A DNA stretch of 12,103 nt from CAYGWP01 sp964353455. Lineage in GTDB: Bacteria; Planctomycetota; Phycisphaerae; FEN-1346. The notes beneath the pieces are model-generated. The model searched no databases. It worked only from the letters and a program-made list of their open reading frames with translations, and was not told where the DNA came from. Of the stretch, positions 5,517 through 12,103 are shown in pieces (position 1 is the first letter of the stretch; every line of letters starts with the position of its first letter). A program made the translations under genes and the position numbers. The stretch spans positions 1 to 12,103 of the forward strand of contig CAYGWP010000210.1 in NCBI GenBank assembly GCA_964353455.1. Reading direction: 5' to 3'.

Positions 5517-8405
5517 ATGAGGCGATGGGTCCCCCTGGTAATCATATGGGCCGCGCTTGCCGCCGCAGCGCCCGCATGCCGCGCCGAGGCCGCCGCGGGC
5601 GAACAGCCGCCCTGTACCATCATCGTGCCCCAGGGCGCCTCCTACGCCGAGATGTTGGCGGCCAAGGAAGTGCGGCGCTACGTTTATCTGCGTATGGACC
5701 GACTCCTGCCCATCGTCGATGGGCTGAAAACGCTGCCCGAGGGCGGCGACCTCATTGTCGTCGCCACCGAGGACCGCCGCCTGCCCGACGATATCGCCCA
5801 CGCCTCGCGATTCAGAGGCCAGAAAGTACTGCCTCAGCAGTACCTCCTGGAGACGATTCGCCAGGGCAACCGGCGCGTTCTCCTGGTCGTCGGCGCCGAC
5901 GAGGCGGGCATGCTCTACGCCGCCTACCGCTTCGCCGAGCGCCTCGGAGTGCGGTTCTACCTTGAGGGCGACGTCCTGCCCGACGCAAAGGTCCCCTTCG
6001 CCCTGCCCGACCTCAGCGAAGTCGCTAACCCGCTCTTCGAGACGCGCGGCATACAGCCGTTCCACGATTTCCCCGAGGGGCCAGACTGGTGGAACCTCGA
6101 TGACTACAAGGCGTACATCTCGCAACTAGTGAAACTCCGGATGAACTTCATCGGCTTCCACACGTACCCCGAGGGCCATCCGAACGCCGAACCGGCGGTC
6201 TGGATCGGCCTGCCGCAGGACATTGGCGAGGGGCCGAACGTCAAGTTCTCGTACCCCGCCAGTTGGCAGAACACCCTGCGCGGGAACTGGGGGTACAAGG
6301 CGAAGAAGACCGGCGAGTTTTCGTTCGGCGCGGCCGACATGTTCGACCGCGACGATTTCGGGGCCGACGTGATGCGCGACTTCTGCCCGCAGCCGCGGAC
6401 GCCGGAGGCCTCAAACGAACTCTTCGGCCGCGCCGGCGAGATGCTGGCCGAGGTTTTCAGGCACGCCCGCCGCCTGGGCGTCAGGACGTGCCTGGGCACC
6501 GAGACGCCGCTCACAATCCCCAAGGCCGTCCAGGACCGCCTGAAGACCCTAGGCAAGGACCCGAAGGACAAGGCCATCGTCCAGGAACTCTACGAGGGGA
6601 TCTTCAGGCGCCTCGCGCAGACCTGTCCGCCCGACTACTACTGGTTCTGGACTCCCGAGGGGTGGACCTGGGGCGGCGCGAAGCCGGAGCAGGTGCAGGC
6701 GACCGTGGATGATCTCCGCGCCGCCGTCGCCGCCGCGAAGAAGGTGCAGTCGCCATTCACGCTGGCCACGTGCGGCTGGGTCCTCGGCCCGCAGAACGAC
6801 CGCTTGCTCTTCGACGCGATGCTTCCAAAAGATATGCCGATGAGTTGCATCAACCGCCAGGTCGGCAAGGCGCCAGTCGAGCCGGGCTTCGCGAAAGTCA
6901 CGGGCCGGCCCAAGTGGGCCATCCCGTGGATGGAGGACGACCCGAACCTCTGCGGCGTCCAACTGTGGGTGGGCCGCATGAGGAAAGATGCCGCCGACGC
7001 ACTCAAGTACGGGTGCACGGGCCTCATCGGAATCCACTGGCGGACGCGGGCGCTGGGGATGAACGTCTCGGCCCTCGCCCAGGCCGCGTGGGACCAGAGC
7101 GGCTGGAACAAGCCATGCCTTGCGCCTGCCGCGCCGCCGCCCCCGCTTAAGGAAGGCCCTGAAGGCGGACAGGTCGCCGCGTTTCCCCAGAATAAGATCG
7201 CCGGCACTGACGACCCAACGCTCTACCAGACCGTCCGCTATAACCTGGCGGCGTACCACTTCAAACTGCCCGCCGGCAAGTACGCGGTGACGCTACGGTT
7301 TTGCGAGCCGCACTACAGTGAGGCCGGCAAGCGGGTCTTCGGCGTCCGCATCCAGGACAAGACGGTCATCGAGAACCTCGACATCTTCGCCAAGGTCGGC
7401 CGGAACCAAGCCCTCGACTACACCTTCAAGGATGTGGAGGTGCGGGGCGACTGGCTGACCATCGAGTTCGTGTCCGAGACCGAGTTCCCGAGCATCGCCG
7501 CGATCGCCATCGAAGGTCCCGGCGGCACGAGGAAGGTCAACTGCGGCGGCCCGGCGTATAAGGACTATGCCGCCGACCCGCCCGCCGTCGGCCCAGCGCC
7601 GCCTGAAGGCAGGTTCCTCGCGAGCGCAGATTTCTACCGCGACTGGGCGCTCGCCCAGTTCGGCCCAGAGGTTGCGGAGCAGGCGGCGGCCATCTTCGAG
7701 AAAATCGACGGCCGCATGCCGGAACCCACCACGTGGGTCGGCGGTCCCGGCGGCATCAAGGCGAGCGACAGGCCCGTCGATGAGGCCCTCAAGGCGTACG
7801 CCTTCGTGGCCGACCTCGAAAGCCTGCGGCCGCGGGTCAAGGGCGCGGGCAATCTCGAGCGGTTCGATTACTGGCTCGAAAACTTCCGGTACATGATGGC
7901 CATCGAACGTCTGAAGTGCGCCTGGGGCAAGAAGGATGAAAATGCCATGAAGCAGGCCCTCGCCGACCTGCACCAGCATCTTCTGGCGACCGTCTCGACG
8001 CCCGGGGAACTGGGCACCGTGGCCAACTGGCAGCAGCACAATCTGCCGGACCTGAAACTCACGGGCCTGGCGACGGCCTATCGCGGCCCGATGCGGGTGA
8101 TCGTGCCGACAGTCCGCACGGCGCTGGATGCCGGCGAGAATCTTAACCTCAGGGTCATCATCCTGGCCGAGAAGCCGCTGCGCGCGACAGGCGTGTTCGT
8201 GCGCCCACTCGGCAGAGGAGAGTTCACGCGCGTGCCGCTTGCGCATGTGGCGCGCGGGGTGTACTCGGCCAAGATCACCCCGCCGGGCGGCGACGACTTC
8301 GAATACTACGTTGAAGCCGCCGGGACCGACGGCGGCGCAATCCGCTGGCCCGTCACGGCGCCGCAGATGTGCCAGACGGTAGTAGTGGCAAGTCCGGGGA
8401 AGTGA
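5517..8405 (+). CDS. Exported glycoside-hydrolase-like protein with a central malectin domain
   Basis: This 962-residue protein starts six bases after AAAGGAG (5504-5510). A signal peptide (MRRWVPLVIIWAALAAAAPACRA, cleavage near residue 23) indicates export. Residues about 30-155 resemble the N-terminal domain preceding GH67/GH115/GH20-type barrels (ASYAEMLAAKEVRRYVYLR; GADEAGMLYAAYRFAERLGV). Residues about 175-530 look like a TIM barrel, with Glu329 (GTETPLT) and Glu381 (YYWFWTPEGW) as candidate acidic catalytic residues. Residues about 550-670 form a malectin-like carbohydrate-binding domain (LPAGKYAVTLRFCEP; VFGVRIQD). A helical segment follows (DWALAQFGPEVAEQAAAIFEKIDG), of the kind found after such barrels, so the malectin domain appears inserted between catalytic and accessory parts. 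The C-terminus is beta-rich. A uronic-acid or related glycosidase is plausible, but I cannot assign a family or substrate. It is followed directly by the GH2 gene and probably acts on the same glycan. Confidence 0.82.
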   Translation: MRRWVPLVIIWAALAAAAPACRAEAAAGEQPPCTIIVPQGASYAEMLAAKEVRRYVYLRMDRLLPIVDGLKTLPEGGDLIVVATEDRRLPDDIAHASRFRGQKVLPQQYLLETIRQGNRRVLLVVGADEAGMLYAAYRFAERLGVRFYLEGDVLPDAKVPFALPDLSEVANPLFETRGIQPFHDFPEGPDWWNLDDYKAYISQLVKLRMNFIGFHTYPEGHPNAEPAVWIGLPQDIGEGPNVKFSYPASWQNTLRGNWGYKAKKTGEFSFGAADMFDRDDFGADVMRDFCPQPRTPEASNELFGRAGEMLAEVFRHARRLGVRTCLGTETPLTIPKAVQDRLKTLGKDPKDKAIVQELYEGIFRRLAQTCPPDYYWFWTPEGWTWGGAKPEQVQATVDDLRAAVAAAKKVQSPFTLATCGWVLGPQNDRLLFDAMLPKDMPMSCINRQVGKAPVEPGFAKVTGRPKWAIPWMEDDPNLCGVQLWVGRMRKDAADALKYGCTGLIGIHWRTRALGMNVSALAQAAWDQSGWNKPCLAPAAPPPPLKEGPEGGQVAAFPQNKIAGTDDPTLYQTVRYNLAAYHFKLPAGKYAVTLRFCEPHYSEAGKRVFGVRIQDKTVIENLDIFAKVGRNQALDYTFKDVEVRGDWLTIEFVSETEFPSIAAIAIEGPGGTRKVNCGGPAYKDYAADPPAVGPAPPEGRFLASADFYRDWALAQFGPEVAEQAAAIFEKIDGRMPEPTTWVGGPGGIKASDRPVDEALKAYAFVADLESLRPRVKGAGNLERFDYWLENFRYMMAIERLKCAWGKKDENAMKQALADLHQHLLATVSTPGELGTVANWQQHNLPDLKLTGLATAYRGPMRVIVPTVRTALDAGENLNLRVIILAEKPLRATGVFVRPLGRGEFTRVPLAHVARGVYSAKITPPGGDDFEYYVEAAGTDGGAIRWPVTAPQMCQTVVVASPGK

Positions 8406-10453
8406 TGCACGGCAGGAAAGCGAGTCAGCCAATGTCTATTCGCTGTCGTCTCTTGGGAGCGTTGCTCTTAGTGTGCTCGGCCCTGGCCGCGTGCGCGGGG
8501 GCCGAGCCGCCCAGGCAGATCATCTCGCTCGACGGCGAGTGGAAAATTGCCGAGGGGACGATGGATGCCGTCCCGGCGAAGTTCGACCGGCGGTGCCCCG
8601 TGCCGGGCCTGGCCGACATGGCCCAGCCGCCGTTCGAGGGCGTGGGGCCGAAGGAGGGCGACGACCGCCGCACCGCCTTCTGGTATCGGCGTACGTTCAC
8701 CCTGGCCGGCCCTGTGCCCGCCGTGGCGACGCTCAAGGTCCACAAGGCGATGTTCACCACTCGCGTGTACCTGAACGGGCAACTCGTGGGCGACCATGAG
8801 CCGAGTTTCACGCCGGGGCTGTTTGACGTGCGGCCGCACCTGAGGGGCGACCGACGTCCGAACGAACTCATCATCCGCGTGGGCTCGTCGCGCAAGGCCG
8901 TGCCGCCGGGCCGCCCCGACGGATGGGACTTCGAGAAGACCCGCTACATCCCCGGCATCTACGACTCGGTGGAACTCCTCCTTTCGGGGTCGCCGCACAT
9001 CGTTCGCGTGCAGACCGTGCCCGACGTCGAGGGCAAGGCCGTCCGCGTGGCGGCGCTGCTGAAGAACGCCGGTCCGGCCACCCCGGCAGCGGTGCGATTT
9101 ACGGTGCGCGAAGCCAAGGGCGGGCGCGAGGTCGGCGCCGCCGAGGCCGCGCCCCTAGCGTCCATGGCCCCAGGCGCCGAGCGGACCGTTGACCTGCGCA
9201 TCCCCATCAAGGATTGCCGCCTATGGTCGCCCGAAGACCCGTTCCTCTACGAACTGGAGACGAGCACCGGCGCCGACGCCATGCGGACCACTTTCGGCGT
9301 CCGCTCCTTCCGCTTTGACCCCCAAACCCGCCTGGCCGTGCTCAACGGTAAGCCGTACATGCTCCGCGGCACGAACGTGTGCGTTTACCGGTTTTTCGAG
9401 GACCCAGCGCGCGGCAACCTGCCGTGGCGGGAGGAATGGGTTCGCGCCCTCATCCGCACCTTCCGCGGCATGCACTGGAATTCCTGCCGGTACTGCATCG
9501 GATTTCCGCCCGAACTGTGGTACCGCATCGCCGACGAAGAGGGCTCGCCGCGGCGAGACGAGTTCCCCGTCTGGACGCTCGGCAAGGACTTCGGCTACAA
9601 GGTCGAGCCGCTCATCGAGGAGTACACCGAGTGGGTTGAGGAGCGATGGAACCACCCCTGCGTGGTCATCTGGGACGCCCAGAACGAGTCGAAGATCAAG
9701 GTGACCGGCGAGGCATTGAGGGCGGTGCGCGGCTTGGACCTCTCGGATCGGCCCTGGGACAACGGGTGGGCCCCGCCCGAGCGCCCCACCGATGTCTTCG
9801 AGGCGCACCCGTACCTGTTCTACAACAAGACATTTCGCCTCCCGCAACTGGCCGGCCGCGCCCGCAACGTGGGCGGCAACCCGCAGCCGCACCCCGGCGT
9901 CAACCCCGTTATCATCAACGAATATGGATGGTTGTGGGTGAACCGAGACGGCACGCCCACGACGCTCTCCGTCAAGCACCAGGTGTACGAGCGCCTCCTG
10001 CCGCCGAATCCCACCGCCGACCAGTACCTGACGGCTTACGCCCGCACACTGGCCGCCGAGACCGAGTACTGGCGCAGCCTGCGGCAGACGGCGGGCGTGC
10101 TGCACTTCTGCGGCCTGGGCTACTCGCGGTCCGGCGGCGAGACGAGCGACCACTTCGTTGACGTGGCCGCCCTGAAATTGGAGCCTCACTTCGCCGAGTA
10201 TGTGCGTGACGCCTTCGCCCCCGTTGGCCTCATGATCGACGCGTGGGCCGAGACCCTCCCCCCGGGGTCGACGCAGCGATTCCCCGTGGCCGTCATCAAT
10301 GACCTGGCCGGCCCGTGGCAGGGCAAGGTTACGCTCAGGATTCTCCAGGGCGAGCGCATCGTGGCCGAGAAGACTCAGCCCTGCGCCGTGGCGCCGCTCG
10401 GGCGCGAGGTCCTCACGTTCGAGATGACCATGCCCGAAACCCGGGGACAGTAC

Positions 10454-10503
10454 GCACGCCCGAGGGCGGGCGTGCCACGTGGCACAGCCGCCCGCGGCTG
10501 TGC
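10454..10503 (+). repeat. Double palindromic repeat inserted in the GH2 gene
   Basis: GCACGCCC (10454-10461) / GGGCGTGC (10468-10475) and GCACAGCC (10482-10489) / GGCTGTGC (10496-10503) each have 6-base loops. They are joined through the perfect palindrome GTGCCAC-GTGGCAC (10472-10485). The modules match those at 5448-5495 in reversed order, with one loop difference in each. Unlike the other copies it lies inside a coding sequence, exactly where the GH2 reading frame is lost. Confidence 0.82.
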
Positions 10504-10988
10504 GAGATGCGGCCGACCTGCCGCCGCTCGTTGCGGGCGAGAGGCCCGTCCGGAGTCTGCGCGACTTCAAGATCGCGCCGTCGCCGGTCGGCGAGAACAT
10601 CGCTCGCGGCAAGCCCGTCACGGCCTCATCCAGCGTCACGGTGGGCGGCGTCTCGTACCCGGTCGCGAATGCCGTCGATGGCGAAAGCGAGACGTACTGG
10701 TCCTCCGAGTTTGCGGACCCGGCGTGGCTGATGGTCGATCTTGGCGAATTGATTCGCATCCGCCGCGTGACCATCGACTGGCAGACCGCCTGCGCCAAGG
10801 CGTTCGCCGTGCAGGTCTCGGCCGACGGCAAGGCGTGGACCGACGTTTTCAAGACCGATTCGGGCGCGGGCGGCGCCACCGAGATCGACTTCACCCCCGT
10901 TGCGGCCCGCTACGTCCGCATCTATGGCACGGCGCGCGGCACGAAATGGGGATATGCCATCTGCGAACTGATGGTGTTCCGGGAATAA
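10479..10988 (+). CDS. Detached C-terminal part of the GH2 protein: F5/8 type C (discoidin) domain
   Basis: This frame is open from a GTG inside the repeat to TAA. From about codon 24 (ERPVRSLRDFKIAP) it resumes the end of the GH2 protein. It then gives a discoidin/F5-8C domain: IARGKPVTASSSV, NAVDGESETYWSSEFADPAWLMVDLG, ITIDW-like strand VTIDWQTACAKAFAVQVS, and the closing AARYVRIYG...YAICELMVF. Such domains bind carbohydrate in exported hydrolases (CBM32-like). It has no ribosome binding site or signal peptide, so independent expression is unlikely. It is best read as the orphaned 3' part of the gene at 8432, not a separate gene. Confidence 0.72.
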   Translation: MAQPPAAVRDAADLPPLVAGERPVRSLRDFKIAPSPVGENIARGKPVTASSSVTVGGVSYPVANAVDGESETYWSSEFADPAWLMVDLGELIRIRRVTIDWQTACAKAFAVQVSADGKAWTDVFKTDSGAGGATEIDFTPVAARYVRIYGTARGTKWGYAICELMVFRE

Positions 10989-11063
10989 TCGAACACGAGC
11001 CACCCGCCGAGGAAAAGGGTCCTGCGCGGCATGGTCCATCCGGGCCTGGAAACGGGGAACTCC

Positions 11064-12103
11064 ATGAAGATCGGTCATGTCATTCTTGCGGCGCTCGCAC
11101 TGGCCGGGGCTGCATCTGTGCATGCCGAGGAAGCGCGTTCGATCACCCAATACGCCATCACATGGACGTTGGACAAGCCCTGCGCGGTCGGCCAGTTCGC
11201 CACCGGCGACTGGTGGGTCGTGGGGCCGGTCACTGTTCGCTCCGTCGAGCCCGCCGCCGAGCCCGGCCGCAGCGGGTCCGTCGTCAACCCGGCCGCCGGG
11301 CAGAAGCAGGGATACGACGACCGCATCGCGGGCTTCGACGCCGCCCTCCGCGCGAGTTTCCCCCTGGATCTCAAGCCGGGCCAGTCCCTCGTCAGCACCC
11401 ACAGCCTCGCCAAGGTTGGCGACAGGACCCCTGACACGGTGCCAGGACAATATGCCCGCGGTCCGCTACGGACGGCCGTCGTGCTCACCTGTCTGGAGAA
11501 GGCCCCGCCGGCCGGTGCGTTCCGCCCGCCATTCGTCGGGGCGGACAAGCCCCTGTTCACCGTCTCGCAGATTCGCCGCGATCTCCTGCCGCGACTGGCC
11601 TGCTCCGCGCCGCTGCCCGACCGGAAGGCCCTCGAGCGCAACCTCCAACGGATCTGGCTGGACCACCTGGCCGACTGGGTCGGCCGCAACATGCACCCCC
11701 TGGAGAACATGCCCGACTACGGAAGGGAACTGACCATAATCACCTCCCAGACCGGACTGCTCCTCCTCTTGGACGACCCCAAGGGAGAGAACGAGACGCT
11801 CCTCGCGCGGTTCGTCCAGTTGGGGATCGACCTCCACGGCATGGCCCGCTCCTATGACAAACTCTGGCCGGCCAACGGCGGGCATTGCTCGGGGCGCAAG
11901 TGGCCCATCCTCTTTGCCGGCCTTATGCTGGACAACCCCGGCATGGCAAGCGTAAAGGCCCTCTTCGCCGAGGACGAGCAGACCTACTACGGCGAGGGCT
12001 ATCGTGGGCAGAAGGTCCTCTGGCAGATCCACCCCGGCCTCCAGCATGAGCACCTTCCACCAGAGAAATGGAAAGGCCCGCCGTTCAAAGGCGACAACGA
12101 CGG
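11064..12103 (+). CDS. Exported protein of unrecognised family, probable alpha/alpha-toroid, partial
   Basis: The frame is open from ATG at 11064 (CGGGGAA just upstream) to the right edge, giving 346 codons with no stop. A signal peptide (MKIGHVILAALALAGAASVHA) indicates export. Residues about 25-180 are beta-rich, with VGQFATGDWWVVGPVTVRSV, VVNP, GYDDR, a GQSLVST strand and GAFRPPFVGADKPLF. From about residue 185 a helical part follows, with DHLADWVGRNMHPLENMPDYG, LLARFVQLGIDLHGMA, then GGHCSGRKWPILFAGLMLDNPGM. Conserved-looking Trp, His, Asn and Tyr residues and regular helices suggest an (alpha/alpha) barrel such as those of polysaccharide lyases or glycosidases. I recall similar hypothetical proteins in planctomycete-type genomes but no named family. 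It begins 75 bases after the GH2 remnant and is probably part of the same locus. Enzyme activity is inference only. Confidence 0.78.
   Translation, partial: MKIGHVILAALALAGAASVHAEEARSITQYAITWTLDKPCAVGQFATGDWWVVGPVTVRSVEPAAEPGRSGSVVNPAAGQKQGYDDRIAGFDAALRASFPLDLKPGQSLVSTHSLAKVGDRTPDTVPGQYARGPLRTAVVLTCLEKAPPAGAFRPPFVGADKPLFTVSQIRRDLLPRLACSAPLPDRKALERNLQRIWLDHLADWVGRNMHPLENMPDYGRELTIITSQTGLLLLLDDPKGENETLLARFVQLGIDLHGMARSYDKLWPANGGHCSGRKWPILFAGLMLDNPGMASVKALFAEDEQTYYGEGYRGQKVLWQIHPGLQHEHLPPEKWKGPPFKGDND

Larger units (their letters stand above)
8432..10988 (+). pseudogene. Glycoside hydrolase family 2 enzyme with C-terminal F5/8C domain, frame broken by a palindromic repeat
   Basis: The N-terminal part is a clear GH2 enzyme: lipoprotein-like signal (LLGALLLVCSALAAC, lipobox Cys21), jelly-roll sugar-binding domain (ISLDGEWKIAEG; AFWYRRTF; VYLNGQLVGDHE), immunoglobulin-like domain, then the barrel with acid/base Glu419 (DAQNES) and nucleophile Glu497 (INEYGW). 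At about 10450, after MPETRGQY, the frame enters a 50-base palindromic repeat and becomes Arg/Ala-rich nonsense, staying open only to 11434 inside the next gene. The sensible continuation (ERPVRSLRDFK, then a discoidin domain) lies in another frame to the TAA at 10986-10988. An insertion of length 3n+1 explains this. The GH2 catalytic core is intact and might still be made with a wrong tail. An ATG at 8405, overlapping the previous stop (TGATG), is an alternative coupled start. Linkage specificity (galactosidase, glucuronidase, mannosidase) cannot be read. A sequencing indel is the main alternative. Confidence 0.8.

Noticed and set aside
10504..11434. C-terminal 310 or so codons of the GH2 frame read straight through
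   Set aside because: The peptide is Arg/Ala/Gly-rich with no domain, overlaps the start of the next gene by about 370 bases, and the sensible continuation is in another frame; it is read-through after a frame break.
11421..11455. Possible small repeat insertion (GACAGGACCCCTGACACGG region) in the last gene
   Set aside because: The short CAGG/CCTG inverted repeat and slightly odd peptide are suggestive, but without a second copy or an alignment this cannot be separated from normal coding variation.
11077..11733. A 218-codon + frame overlapping the last gene
   Set aside because: It is Ser/Pro/Arg-rich with no motif, whereas the frame from 11064 has a signal peptide and coherent protein sequence to the window edge.

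Overview
The window is GC-rich, densely coded and almost entirely on the + strand. It reads as a carbohydrate-uptake and glycan-degradation locus from an environmental bacterium. The gene mix (exported multidomain glycoside hydrolases with malectin and discoidin modules, a URO-D-like protein beside a sugar ABC transporter, abundant short palindromic repeats inside and between genes) resembles Planctomycetota, but this is inference from content; no marker gene is present.

Layout. The left edge (1-192, minus strand) holds the N-terminus of an IS/integrase-type transposase running off the window. A possible promoter sits in the gap before a URO-D/MtaA-like protein (378-1637). Next comes a complete pentose/hexose-type (CUT2) ABC importer: lipoprotein substrate-binding protein (1711-2694), double-NBD ATPase (2732-4264) and permease (4336-5316). 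Then come an exported glycoside-hydrolase-like protein with a central malectin domain (5517-8405), a GH2 enzyme whose frame breaks before a C-terminal discoidin domain (8432-10988), and the first 346 codons of an exported protein of unrecognised family (11064 to the right edge).

Suggested teamwork (inference): the exported hydrolases trim an oligosaccharide outside the cytoplasmic membrane, the lipoprotein captures a released monosaccharide, and the ATPase/permease pair imports it. The URO-D-like protein would be cytoplasmic; its link to the sugar is unknown. No regulator, sugar kinase or isomerase is in the window.

The most unusual layer is the repeats. A modular family of short hairpins (arms GCACAGCC/GGCTGTGC and GCACGCCC/GGGCGTGC) occurs at the ATPase-permease junction, in the permease-hydrolase gap and inside the GH2 gene, where it coincides with the frame break. 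An unrelated palindrome-containing 60-base segment is inserted in frame in the second nucleotide-binding domain of the ATPase. A long cruciform-like repeat lies after the permease. Together they suggest repeated insertion of small non-coding elements into one operon, one probably damaging a gene and one tolerated as extra protein sequence.
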